Part shown: one piece after another, positions 38,101 through 45,386 of the stretch
Numbering within the stretch: position 1 is the stretch's first letter
Layout of the letters: every line of letters begins with the position of its first letter
Source of the DNA: Ferruginibacter paludis
Lineage (GTDB): Bacteria > Bacteroidota > Bacteroidia > Chitinophagales > Chitinophagaceae
Reading direction: 5' to 3'
Assembly (NCBI RefSeq): GCF_030409685.1
Contig: NZ_JAUFQJ010000024.1
Coordinates: 434,001-498,000 of the forward strand
DNA: 64,000 nt
Translations under genes and position numbers: made by a program
The notes under the pieces: model-generated
The model's database searches: none
Told to the model about the DNA's origin: nothing
Seen by the model: only the letters and a program-made list of their open reading frames with translations

Positions 38101-38438
38101 GATATCCACGGACCAAGCAGCCCCACCAGCGCCGGTTTAATTACCTGGTTGTAATAAATAAAATGGCGCTGTTTGATTTTATCATATGCCATTTGTATCC
38201 TGCCACCCAGTTCGGGAAGTATCATTATTTTGATATACTTATTTTCAATAAATACCGCGTTGTATGTTGCATCAATTTTTTGATCGGATATTTTTTCGAT
38301 GATGGGATGGGGATATACTACACCGCTGCTGCCTTGGTAAACACGCTTCTCTAAAAACATTGGATTTTTTTCAGGTGCCCCAACCGGGTAGGTCGGGATG
38401 ACCACTTTTTCTTGCCAGGCTTGTACGTCAGCATGCAT
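35088..38438 (-). CDS. DUF5107 domain protein with TPR repeats
   Basis: 1116 residues from the ATG at 38438; homologous-looking starts begin just before QAWQEKVVIPTYPVG, and the ATG at 38450 would leave almost no leader after the predicted promoter. Residues ~1-430 form the DUF5107 domain (MFLEKRVYQGSSGVVYPHP, INWEVERMF-like segments, GGIEFNWPQHHRPS, FLWWANPAVKVNEHYQSIFP), which has a galactose-mutarotase-like, beta-galactosidase-C-terminal-like fold. From ~480 to the end there are many TPR units (YNLGCCLQMQQNWADAF, ALYYLGNYWYDKRQYGDAI). No signal peptide is evident. It probably binds or converts a sugar; no reaction can be assigned. First gene of the operon with the MFS and galM. Confidence 0.85.
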   Translation of the reverse strand: MHADVQAWQEKVVIPTYPVGAPEKNPMFLEKRVYQGSSGVVYPHPIIEKISDQKIDATYNAVFIENKYIKIMILPELGGRIQMAYDKIKQRHFIYYNQVIKPALVGLLGPWISGGIEFNWPQHHRPSTFEPVDCTITTNADGSKTVWINEVERMFRTKGMAAITLYPDRAYIEIHGKLYNRTPFPQTFLWWANPAVKVNEHYQSIFPPDVYAVYDHGKRDVSTFPIATGTYYKIDYSPGTDISRYKNIPVPTSFMAVSSKYNFMGGYEHDTKGGLLHVADHHLVPGKKQWTWGNSDFGIAWDRNLTDEDGPYIELMTGVFTDNQPDFSWLQPYEEKEFTQYFMPYSEVAEVKNASKNAAVNLSFNGQQVEIKLYVTSLFPQLTVELQNDEDTFFSETIACSPEQIYTTQLYFKGASEDIKVIVTDSSSGEELISYQKDKATAQDIPASAMAAKKPAEIDNNEQLFLTGLHIEQYRHATFDARDYYTEALRRDARDARCNNAMGLWYLRRGKSKTAESYFRAAVATLTERNPNPYDGEVYYNLGCCLQMQQNWADAFDAFYKSVWNDAWQHAGYFNLARIAVIQHKYADALGYIRQSLVKNYHSHSVRHAVVFILRKLNRNEEALKLIDESLMIDPFNIGCLFEKMLLQKNNNNETEAERTKALIHEQTHGWVHNYIEYAFDYAHAGLFDEATELLLLYCNSAHNQYTLVYYYLGWLALQSGNQNKAHDYLKKAAESNPAFVFPNRVEDVTVLQAAVAINPADANALYYLGNYWYDKRQYGDAIACWEKSALIQNTFPTVHRNLALAYFNKESDKDKALAAMELAFSLDESDARVLMELDQLYKALNKPLEERLTLLEKYLPLVCSREDLYLERITICNQLGQHEKAKELIGHFKFHPWEGGEGKVISQYLCCYLELTKMAIAASRYNDALELLSSLEQYPINLGEGKLPGTQENDIDYWKGVVYDCLDKKELALHFFKKATRGISEPVQAIFYNDPQPDKIFYQGLAWIKLGEYDKANEIFNRLINFGKLHMQDEISIDYFAVSLPDLLVFDADLNLLNKIHCLYLAGLGSLGSGKESAETAANYFNEVLALNKSHQGALIHKKMISKLYDAKLAG

Positions 38439-38464
38439 ATAGAAGTACATTTAAAATTCGTGAA

Positions 38465-38495
38465 CAAAGGAAACTCTATTTATTTCTTATAAGAA
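38465..38495 (-). promoter_or_regulatory. predicted promoter of the DUF5107-MFS-galM operon
   Basis: On the minus strand the -7 element TTCCTTTG is identical to that of susC, and 19 bases upstream stands TTCT instead of TTTG. The weak -33 element, overlapped by the proximal AATGGA half-site in the same register as at susC, points to activator dependence. Confidence 0.6.
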
Positions 38496-38532
38496 TGGAG
38501 TAAATTTTCATTTTAATGGATTATTTTACGAT
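38494..38532. promoter_or_regulatory. AraC-type direct-repeat operator between the DUF5107 and AraC genes
   Basis: Half-sites AATGGA at 38494-38499 and 38515-38520 are 21 bases apart, followed by TTATTTTACGAT. The element matches the one upstream of susC at nearly all positions. It ends directly at the AraC start codon, so binding may also limit expression of the regulator itself. Confidence 0.7.
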
Positions 38533-39435
38533 ATGCTTGCCGTAACAATTGAAAAACATAAAAAGAAGGAAGGGTTCCAGGGACAAAAGACGGTGCTTAT
38601 TCCGAAGAAAATAGTGTCCGCTATCAACAAAAAAAATAAGTTGAACCAGCCCCTGTTTATTACAGACATTGGATATTATCCAAAAGCAAAATACCATTAC
38701 AGGGAAAGGCCTGCAGGTGCCGAGCAGTTCATTTTTATTTATTGCCTGGAAGGAAAGGGAACAGCTATCATTGGTCAAAAAAAGTATACCATCAACGCAG
38801 GCAATTTTATTATTATTCCCGCCGGCATCTATCATCGCTATGCCTCTGATGATACCAATCCATGGACAATTTATTGGGTACATTTTAAAGGGGATATGGC
38901 AGAAGCGATAGCAGAATTTGCCAACAAGCATTCCGGCGGATACAAGGGTTTTATAAAATACAATGAAAACTGTATCGCTATTTTTAACGAAATTTATAGC
39001 CAGTTGGAAAGAGGTTTTAGAAAAGCCAACCTCGTATACGCCAACATGTGTTTTTGGTATTTTCTTTCCACTTTTATATTCAATGAAAAGCTAAAACCGC
39101 CCGGCACTGCCACAGAAAAAGATCCCGTGGACGTTGCCATTGAATTTATGAACAAGCATGTTGCTACCAGCCTGAAATTGCAGGATCTGGCACAACATGT
39201 AAATGTGTCGGCCTCTCATTTTTCTTTTCTTTTCAAAGAAAAAACCGGTTATTCCCCGATAGAATATTTCAATCATTTAAAAATTCAGAAAGCCTGTCAA
39301 TTTTTGTTGTTTACCAATCTCAGAATAAAAGAAATTGCGATTGAACTGGGCATTGCCGATCATTACTATTTTTCCAGGCTGTTTCATAAAGTGATGGGGA
39401 CTTCTCCCAATAGTTATAGGAAGAAGGGTACATAA
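38533..39435 (+). CDS. AraC-family transcriptional regulator with sugar-binding cupin domain
   Basis: 300 residues. The N-terminal sensor is an AraC_binding cupin: YYPKAKYHYRERPAGAEQF, EGKGTAIIGQKKY, NAGNFIIIPAGIYHRYASD and IYWVHFKGD. The C-terminal ~100 residues have the two helix-turn-helix units (SLKLQDLAQHVNVSASHFSFLFK and IKEIAIELGIADHYYFSRLF) and the usual end HKVMGTSPNSYRKKG. The ATG at 38533 is chosen because the conserved start of this subfamily (KKEGFQGQKTVLIPKKI) follows it closely. It is divergent from the DUF5107-MFS-galM operon and near susCD, both of which carry the same operator, so it very likely activates both in response to a sugar. Its stop codon forms part of the stem-loop at 39433. 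Confidence 0.93.
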   Translation: MLAVTIEKHKKKEGFQGQKTVLIPKKIVSAINKKNKLNQPLFITDIGYYPKAKYHYRERPAGAEQFIFIYCLEGKGTAIIGQKKYTINAGNFIIIPAGIYHRYASDDTNPWTIYWVHFKGDMAEAIAEFANKHSGGYKGFIKYNENCIAIFNEIYSQLERGFRKANLVYANMCFWYFLSTFIFNEKLKPPGTATEKDPVDVAIEFMNKHVATSLKLQDLAQHVNVSASHFSFLFKEKTGYSPIEYFNHLKIQKACQFLLFTNLRIKEIAIELGIADHYYFSRLFHKVMGTSPNSYRKKGT

Positions 39436-39478
39436 ACTATTTGCGGTCGGTACCGAAGGTCAGACCGCAAATAGTTTA
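39433..39478. repeat. REP-like stem-loop, copy 2
   Basis: Perfect 16-bp arms (39433-39448 and 39463-39478) around the loop GGTACCGAAGGTCA, the exact reverse complement of the loop of copy 1. The left arm begins with the AraC stop codon. Confidence 0.85.
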
Positions 39479-39552
39479 GAAAGTAAAGCATCGTTTGTAA
39501 TCTATCCCAATATCAAAATAATTAAAGATTGCATTGGTTGAATTCATTTATC

Positions 39553-39606
39553 GTTTTATCGACCTTGCGGTCTGACCTTTGGTACCGACCGCAAGGTCGA
39601 TAAAAC
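39553..39606. repeat. REP-like stem-loop, copy 3
   Basis: Perfect 20-bp arms (39553-39572 and 39587-39606) around the loop TGACCTTTGGTACC, one base different from copy 1. It ends 14 bases before the stop of the convergent transglutaminase gene, so copies 2 and 3 flank the centre of the convergent space. Confidence 0.85.
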
Positions 39607-39619
39607 AACTACTATGTTT

Positions 39620-42600
39620 TTACTTTTTCCAAAACTGCCGCATATCCAGCGTGTAGGGATATTCTTTATTGATCACCAGTGGTGGTGGATCGTAGAAAAA
39701 AGGTTTGCGGTTTTGCGCAATGTAGTGCGCTGCAATGTCCGGGCTTGCCGCCGGCCTTAATACTTCCTGTGTATGGCTGGTGGTGCCAAAACGGTTCCAG
39801 CGGCGGCTTTCGGCCTCGTAGCTATTGATGGGGAAGCTGTCGTAACTTCTGCCACCGGGGTGAGATACATAGTAGGTGCAACCGCCAATAGAGCGGCTGT
39901 TCCAGGTATCTACAATATCAAAAGTAAGCGGAGCGTCAATCCCTATCGTTGGATGTAATGCCGATGGTGGTTGCCATGCACGGTAGCGGATACCGCAAAT
40001 AAATTCGCCTTTTACGGCAGTTGGTTTTAGCGGAACCCTTGTTCCGTTGCACAACAAAATATAACGGCTTCCATTTAAGCCAGTGAGCTTTACCTGTACT
40101 TTTTCCAAGGAAGAATCTACAAATCTTGCTGTGCCACCACTGCTCATTTCTTCGCCGAGTACATGCCAGGGTTCAATGCCCATGCGGATTTCCATTTCAA
40201 TATTCTGCACCTGCACGGTACCATAATGCGGAAAACGGAATTCAAAGAAAGGTTCAAACCAACTGATGTCGAACGGATATCCGGCGCTATTCAGATCGCT
40301 TACCACTTCCTTCATGTCTTCCTTTACATAATGGCTCAGCATAAATTTATCATGCAGTTCGGTGCCCCATCTTACCAGGTCGTGCTTGTAAGGCTTTTGC
40401 CAGAACCAGGCAATAAGCGAACGAATGAGCAGCATTTGTACAAGGCTCATTTCTTTATGCGGCGGCATATCAAATGCCCTGAATTCTAAAATGCCCAGGC
40501 GGCCGGAGGAGGAATCGGGCGAATATAATTTATCAATACAAAATTCAGAACGGTGGGTGTTGCCGGTAATGTCTGTTAATAAATGACGGAAAATCCGATC
40601 CACAATCCAGAAGGGCACATTGCCATTTTCAGGTACTTGTGTAAAAGCAATTTCCATCTCATACAATTTCTCATCACGACCTTCGTCAATGCGTGGCGCC
40701 TGGCTGGTGGGCCCGATAAACGCACTTGAAAATAAATAAGACAAGCCGGGGTGATGCTGCCAGTAAGTGATCAAACTCCGCAACAGGTCTGGCCTGCGCA
40801 ACATCGGACTATCAGATGGTGTAGCGCCGCCAATGGTGATGTGATTGCCACCGCCGGTGCCAGTATGCCTGCCGTCCAGCATAAATTTTTCTGTGCCGAG
40901 GCGGGATAAAAAAGCCTGGTCGTACAAGGTATCAATAATGCCGGTCAGCTCTTTCCAGTTTTTTGAGGGATGAATATTGACTTCAATTACGCCAGGGTCA
41001 GGCGATACCACCAGTCGTTCCATGCGGTAATCTCTTGGTGGTTCGTATCCTTCAATGCGTACCGGGATTTGTAACTTTCCTGCCGTGGCTTCTACAGAAG
41101 CTACAAAGTCAAGATAGTGTTCCAGGTAGTCCATTGGCGGCACAAAAATATACAGAAAGCCATCCCTTGGTTCAATACAAACCGCCGTTTTAATTACCTC
41201 AGCTTTAAACAATCTCGGCACTTCGGCCTCCGGTATTTTTGCTTTTACTTTCTTCACCGGCTTTAAAGGATTGGCTGATTCGGCTTCTCCAACTACTGCT
41301 GTTTTGGTTTCCTGCTGCGGATGTACCGTAATGGTGTCATATCTTTTTTGTATGCCTGCGTCAAAGTTCAGCAAGGCGGGCAGTTGGTCAAATAAACTTC
41401 TTTCTACTTTTTGTGGTTCATCTTCTTTTGCCACATCGGGTAATGAATCCAGCGGCAAACGCAAGCCCATGGGCGAGTTGCCGGGAATCAAAAACAACTG
41501 GTCTCTTTTCAACACCCACGGACTGCTTTTCCATTGGTCGTTGCTGTAATTCCATCGCAATGGTATCACATAACCGGCCGGTGTATCCAAACCCTTGTCC
41601 AGCATTTGCACCAGGGTTTTTCTTTCCAGCTCATCCTTTAAATTTGTTTTTGAGAGATCGATATTCAGGGGCGATTTTCCTTCGCTCCATAAAAAATAAA
41701 AAATATCCTCATACGCCACGCTGATGTTGATAGTGCTGATGGCCAGATGTTTTGCCAGCTCTTTTGTAAACAACCAGGCATCTTCATGATTGTATTCTTT
41801 TTCAATTTTTTCATGTGCAACCAGCCTGGGATTTTTCCAAACAGGTATATTGTCTTTACGCCAGAACAAGCCGTATTGCCACCGGGGCAATGGTTCGCCG
41901 GGGTACCATTTTCCCTGGCCGTAATGGATCATACCACCGGGACCAAATTTTTCCCGCAACCTGAAAATTAATTCGTGTGACAACAGGCGTTTTTGCTTTC
42001 CATCTGCCGTCGTATTCCATTCATCGGCTTCCATATCATCGATGGAAACAAAAGTGGGCTCACCACCAATCGTCATGCGCACATCCCCTTTTTCAAGGTC
42101 TTCATCCACTTTATATCCAGTCGCTGTAATAGCAGCCCACTGCGCTTCGGTATAGGGTTTCGTAACCCTCGGGTCTTCATGAATACGGGTAACCTGGTTG
42201 GAAAAAGTAAAGACAGTTTCACATTTATCTGTAGCACCAACAACCGGCGCAGCACTTTCAAAATCGGGCGTACAGGCCAATGGAATATGACCTTCGCCTG
42301 CAAACAAACCGGAGGTAGGATCCAGCCCTATCCATCCGGCACCTGGAATATACACTTCCGTCCAGGCATGCAGATCGGTAAAATCATTTTCCGGTCCCGA
42401 AGGTCCATCCAGTGATTTTATATCAGCAGTTAACTGCACCAGGTAACCGGAAACAAAACGTGCGGCCAAACCCAGGTGACGTAAAATCTGCACCAGCAAC
42501 CAGGCCGAATCGCGGCAGGAACCCAATGCCTTACCCAACGTTTCTTCACAGGTTTGTACACCTACTTCCATTCGGATGGAGTAATTGATGTCCCTGTTTA

Positions 42601-43054
42601 ATTTCTGGTTGATGTACACCAAAAAGTCGTTGATTGTTTTTTTGCTCCGGTCAATGCTGGCAATCCACTGCCTCAGTAAGGGACCATATTCCTTAAATTC
42701 AAAGTAAGGCACCAGCTCTTTGCGCAACTGGTTATCGTAGGCAAAGGGATAATTTTCTGCATAAGTTTCTACAAAAAAATCAAAGGGGTTGATCACTACC
42801 ATGTTGGCAATCAGCTCTACTTCAACGCTTAATTCGGATGTCTTTTCAGGAAAAACTACTCTTGCCTGGTAGTTACCAAACGGGTCCTGCTGCCAGTTGA
42901 TGAAATGCGCTTCCGGCTTTATTTTAAAAGAATAAGATTCTATAGATGTACGGGAATGCGCAGCTGGTCGCAGCCGGAAAATGTGCGGCGACAGGCTAAT
43001 CAAACGGTCGTAAGTATAAGTTGTTTTGTGATTGATTGCAACACGAATAGCCAT
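39620..43054 (-). CDS. large transglutaminase / DUF2126 protein
   Basis: 1144 residues from the ATG at 43054 (MAIRVAINHKTTYTYD); the longer frame adds 13 residues. The N-terminal third is a bacterial transglutaminase: beta domain, then Cys180 in LGSCRDSAWLL, His in DLHAWTEVYIPG and Asp in LDPTSGL. The rest is DUF2126, with GGEPTFVSIDDMEADEWN, PGGMIHYGQGKWYPGEPLPRW (both within the large middle block) and the late segments DGRHTGTGGGNHITIGG and LRRPDLLRSLITYWQHH, which resemble an amide-ligase/glutamine-synthetase-like active region. In many genomes this gene neighbours the ATP-grasp/alpha-E and transglutaminase genes, which here are 24 kb away (12061-16879). It probably belongs to the same uncharacterised amide-bond pathway. 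Confidence 0.9.
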   Translation of the reverse strand: MAIRVAINHKTTYTYDRLISLSPHIFRLRPAAHSRTSIESYSFKIKPEAHFINWQQDPFGNYQARVVFPEKTSELSVEVELIANMVVINPFDFFVETYAENYPFAYDNQLRKELVPYFEFKEYGPLLRQWIASIDRSKKTINDFLVYINQKLNRDINYSIRMEVGVQTCEETLGKALGSCRDSAWLLVQILRHLGLAARFVSGYLVQLTADIKSLDGPSGPENDFTDLHAWTEVYIPGAGWIGLDPTSGLFAGEGHIPLACTPDFESAAPVVGATDKCETVFTFSNQVTRIHEDPRVTKPYTEAQWAAITATGYKVDEDLEKGDVRMTIGGEPTFVSIDDMEADEWNTTADGKQKRLLSHELIFRLREKFGPGGMIHYGQGKWYPGEPLPRWQYGLFWRKDNIPVWKNPRLVAHEKIEKEYNHEDAWLFTKELAKHLAISTINISVAYEDIFYFLWSEGKSPLNIDLSKTNLKDELERKTLVQMLDKGLDTPAGYVIPLRWNYSNDQWKSSPWVLKRDQLFLIPGNSPMGLRLPLDSLPDVAKEDEPQKVERSLFDQLPALLNFDAGIQKRYDTITVHPQQETKTAVVGEAESANPLKPVKKVKAKIPEAEVPRLFKAEVIKTAVCIEPRDGFLYIFVPPMDYLEHYLDFVASVEATAGKLQIPVRIEGYEPPRDYRMERLVVSPDPGVIEVNIHPSKNWKELTGIIDTLYDQAFLSRLGTEKFMLDGRHTGTGGGNHITIGGATPSDSPMLRRPDLLRSLITYWQHHPGLSYLFSSAFIGPTSQAPRIDEGRDEKLYEMEIAFTQVPENGNVPFWIVDRIFRHLLTDITGNTHRSEFCIDKLYSPDSSSGRLGILEFRAFDMPPHKEMSLVQMLLIRSLIAWFWQKPYKHDLVRWGTELHDKFMLSHYVKEDMKEVVSDLNSAGYPFDISWFEPFFEFRFPHYGTVQVQNIEMEIRMGIEPWHVLGEEMSSGGTARFVDSSLEKVQVKLTGLNGSRYILLCNGTRVPLKPTAVKGEFICGIRYRAWQPPSALHPTIGIDAPLTFDIVDTWNSRSIGGCTYYVSHPGGRSYDSFPINSYEAESRRWNRFGTTSHTQEVLRPAASPDIAAHYIAQNRKPFFYDPPPLVINKEYPYTLDMRQFWKK

Positions 43055-43412
43055 AAATTGGATTTTACAGTTTTGATAAACACTGGCATGCAATCTTTAT
43101 AAAAATAACTGGTTTTTTTAAAGGAAAAAAAATTATTGTAGGGCAACAGCTTTATACTACAAATCGCTGGAAGGTATTTTGGCACCAGCATTTGAAATTC
43201 TATCTGGCATCGTTGTGTCACTCTCTTGTACTTTTTCAGCCTTTGGCGGCAACAAGGTCAAAACGGCTTTACTACATACAAACCTGCCTATGACTTGTAA
43301 TGTGAATTATGCTGGAGAAAGCTTTGTGATTTATTGCATCCGGTTACGTCCTCTTATTATTCCCATAACTTTTACCAGCTTATCTTTATCTCTCTTGCCA
43401 GCCAACAATACG
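43055..43412. other. 358-base divergent intergenic region
   Basis: Between the transglutaminase-DUF2126 and Crp/Fnr genes, which point apart. A plus-strand frame from 43179 is open into the Crp/Fnr gene but has no family similarity in its first 78 codons. No palindrome or repeat was recognised. Confidence 0.5.
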
Positions 43413-43976
43413 ATGGAATATCTATTAACCCATATCAACCGTTACTACCCCCTGCCCGCAGCGGCACAAAACGCCTTACTGAACAGCCTGGAAAAAACAG
43501 TGCTGTCGAAAAATGAATTTTTACTGAAAGACCGGCAAATCTGCAGGCATTTATATTTTTTGGAAAAGGGCGCCCTGCGGGGATTTTATAATTCTGATGG
43601 CAAAGAAATTACCCATTGGTTTGCTTTTGAAAATGATTTTGTGACATCCTTTTACAGCTTTACCACAGGGTTGCCTGCAGTGGAAAATATTCAATTGCTG
43701 GAGGGCAGTATTTTATGGTCTATCTCAAAAGAACAACTGGCTGAGCTGTTTAACAACCACCACGAAATTGAACGGCTGGTAAGAATTGCGTATGAAAAAT
43801 ATTATATCCGGCTGGAAGAACGCTTTGTAAACGCCCAGTTTAAAACAGCTAAAGAACTGTATGAAAATATGTTGCTGCAATCGCCGCATATTTTGGAACG
43901 GGTGCCGCTCGGGTACATTGCATCATACCTCGGCATAAGCCAGGAAACCCTTAGCAGGATACGCAGCCAGTTTTAA
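43413..43976 (+). CDS. Crp/Fnr-family transcriptional regulator
   Basis: 187 residues from the ATG at 43413 (MEYLLTHINRYYPL), which gives the usual length; the longer frame adds 78 unrelated residues. The N-terminal ~110 residues are a cyclic-nucleotide-binding-like beta-roll (LLKDRQICRHLYFLEKGALRGFYNSDGKE is the strand region; ITHWFAFENDFVTSFYSF follows), then a dimer helix (YEKYYIRLEERFVNAQFKTAKELYE) and a helix-turn-helix ending LGYIASYLGISQETLSRIRSQF. The PRS(T)RA residues that contact cAMP in Crp are not evident, so the ligand is unknown. Its gene ends 81 bases before the yiaA-like gene and could control it or itself. Confidence 0.85.
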   Translation: MEYLLTHINRYYPLPAAAQNALLNSLEKTVLSKNEFLLKDRQICRHLYFLEKGALRGFYNSDGKEITHWFAFENDFVTSFYSFTTGLPAVENIQLLEGSILWSISKEQLAELFNNHHEIERLVRIAYEKYYIRLEERFVNAQFKTAKELYENMLLQSPHILERVPLGYIASYLGISQETLSRIRSQF

Positions 43977-44030
43977 CATTTACATTAACCGTTTTTGATA
44001 GTTGTCAAAAAGCCCGGCTATTGTTAGCAA

Positions 44031-44038
44031 TAGTTTTG
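44031..44038 (+). promoter_or_regulatory. predicted -7 promoter element of the YiaA-like gene
   Basis: TAGTTTTG is an exact match to TAnnTTTG and lies 19 bases before the ATG at 44058. A clear -33 TTTG is missing, which keeps confidence low. Confidence 0.4.
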
Positions 44039-44057
44039 TTGTTCATAAAAAACTATT

Positions 44058-44474
44058 ATGGAACAAACACAATTACAACAACCGTCTGCTGCTTTTATTG
44101 CCGCTTCCTGGTCGGCCTTATTTATCGGAACCATTGCATTTATCATTGGCCTTTGGAATGCCAGTATGCAACTGAATGAAAAGGGCTATTATTTCACCGT
44201 ACTCATGTTCGGCCTTTTTGCATCCATCTCTGTTCAAAAAGCGGTGCGTGACCAAATGGAAGGCATTCCGGTAACCAACCTCTACTACGGCATTGCCTGG
44301 TTCAGCACCATCTTATCCATTGTGCTCCTCACCATTGGCTTGTGGAATGCCAGCCTTGAAAAAAGTGAAAAAGGCTTTTACGTTATGTCTTTTGTACTCA
44401 GCCTTTTTTCGGCCATTGCGGTACAAAAAAATACAAGGGATATGAAAGCTACCAAAACCATGGAGCCATTTTAA
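44058..44474 (+). CDS. YiaA/YiaB-family inner membrane protein
   Basis: 138 residues with four hydrophobic helices arranged as two repeats of a two-helix unit: AALFIGTIAFIIGLWNASMQ/LNEKGYYFTVLMFGLFASISVQKAVRD and WFSTILSIVLLTIGLWNASL/EKSEKGFYVMSFVLSLFSAIAVQKNTRD. The repeated IGLWNAS...EKG(Y/F)Y and S(I/V)QK...RD motifs are the signature of the yiaA/yiaB two-helix domain. The internal duplication is clear from the residue match between halves. Inner membrane protein of unknown function. Own promoter-like element upstream and a hairpin downstream. Confidence 0.85.
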   Translation: MEQTQLQQPSAAFIAASWSALFIGTIAFIIGLWNASMQLNEKGYYFTVLMFGLFASISVQKAVRDQMEGIPVTNLYYGIAWFSTILSIVLLTIGLWNASLEKSEKGFYVMSFVLSLFSAIAVQKNTRDMKATKTMEPF

Positions 44475-44526
44475 TTTTTACCAACAACAGGTGATCTTTG
44501 GTAATGCCTGGTAACCCAAATGAGAT

Positions 44527-44560
44527 AGCATTGTAGCCGTTGAAGAACGGCTGCAATGCT
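44527..44560. terminator. hairpin between convergent genes
   Basis: Arms AGCATTGTAGCCGTT / AACGGCTGCAATGCT, 15 bp with one mismatch, and a 4-base GAAG loop. It ends 3 bases before the LysE-gene stop and would stop transcription from both sides. Confidence 0.75.
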
Positions 44561-44563
44561 TTA

Positions 44564-45262
44564 TCACGTTAATCTGCCTGGATGATTCTTGAAATATTGC
44601 ATCGTTACCTTCTCTTCTTTCTGCCTCCACTTATCTGCATGATAAAAAGTTTGATACAATATAAACACCCCGCATAACAGCAGGATGCCCCCCGTGATTT
44701 TATTGATGATGTTTAAATTATGTAACGTTAGTCTGGGTTTAATTTTTCCGGCCAGGAGCACCTTCAATACATCTGAAAAAATATTCACCGCCAGGCAGGT
44801 TGAAAAAATAAGCACGCGGTAATTAACGGAATAGGTCTTTGCGAAAACTGTCGCCGCAGTCAGCCATTCAAAAAATAAAATAGGGTTAAGTGTATTGATA
44901 AAAAAACCGGTGGCAAATAATTTTGCCATCTGCGTATGCGGAATGCCTTTTTGCCCGGTTTCAATCGGAGTGATAATAGTTTTTTTAAAGAAGAGGTAAT
45001 AAGCGCCAAGAGCAGCTAATAACAAACCCCCGCCATAGCCAATCTCCCGGATGTACAGATCTGCAAAATGAGCCGTAAAAACAGTGAATACATTGCTGAT
45101 TATAACAAATAACATATCGCTGAACCAGATGCCTGCTACAAAACCAAAACCTCCCCGTATGCCGTTATTAAGACTTTGCTTTATCACAGTAAACAAAATA
45201 GGTCCCACAGAAATGGCGAGATACAAACCCATGGTAATGCCTGTGATCAATGCTTTCCACAT
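44564..45262 (-). CDS. LysE-family translocator
   Basis: 232 residues with six hydrophobic segments. The N-terminus LITGITMGLYLAISVGPILFTVIKQSLNNGIRGGFGF matches the LysE/RhtB family start with the conserved GP(I/V) and the following NGxRxG loop (shown here as residues ~5-41); ATGFFINTLNPILFFEWLTAA is the second conserved block with its NPxxxxFW-like motif. Family members export amino acids such as lysine, homoserine or threonine; the substrate here is unknown. The C-terminal tail (ADKWRQKEEKVTMQYFKNHPG) is basic. Divergent from the DUF5916 gene. Confidence 0.85.
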   Translation of the reverse strand: MWKALITGITMGLYLAISVGPILFTVIKQSLNNGIRGGFGFVAGIWFSDMLFVIISNVFTVFTAHFADLYIREIGYGGGLLLAALGAYYLFFKKTIITPIETGQKGIPHTQMAKLFATGFFINTLNPILFFEWLTAATVFAKTYSVNYRVLIFSTCLAVNIFSDVLKVLLAGKIKPRLTLHNLNIINKITGGILLLCGVFILYQTFYHADKWRQKEEKVTMQYFKNHPGRLT

Positions 45263-45386
45263 ACTTACAAGTTATTAGGTAGCAAATACAATAAAAGATA
45301 AAAACGCAATATAAAGGAACTGTGTTCATTTTCCGTTTATCAACAAATTTTTTCATCTATAGCTGGTTCTGTATTTTTACAACCTT

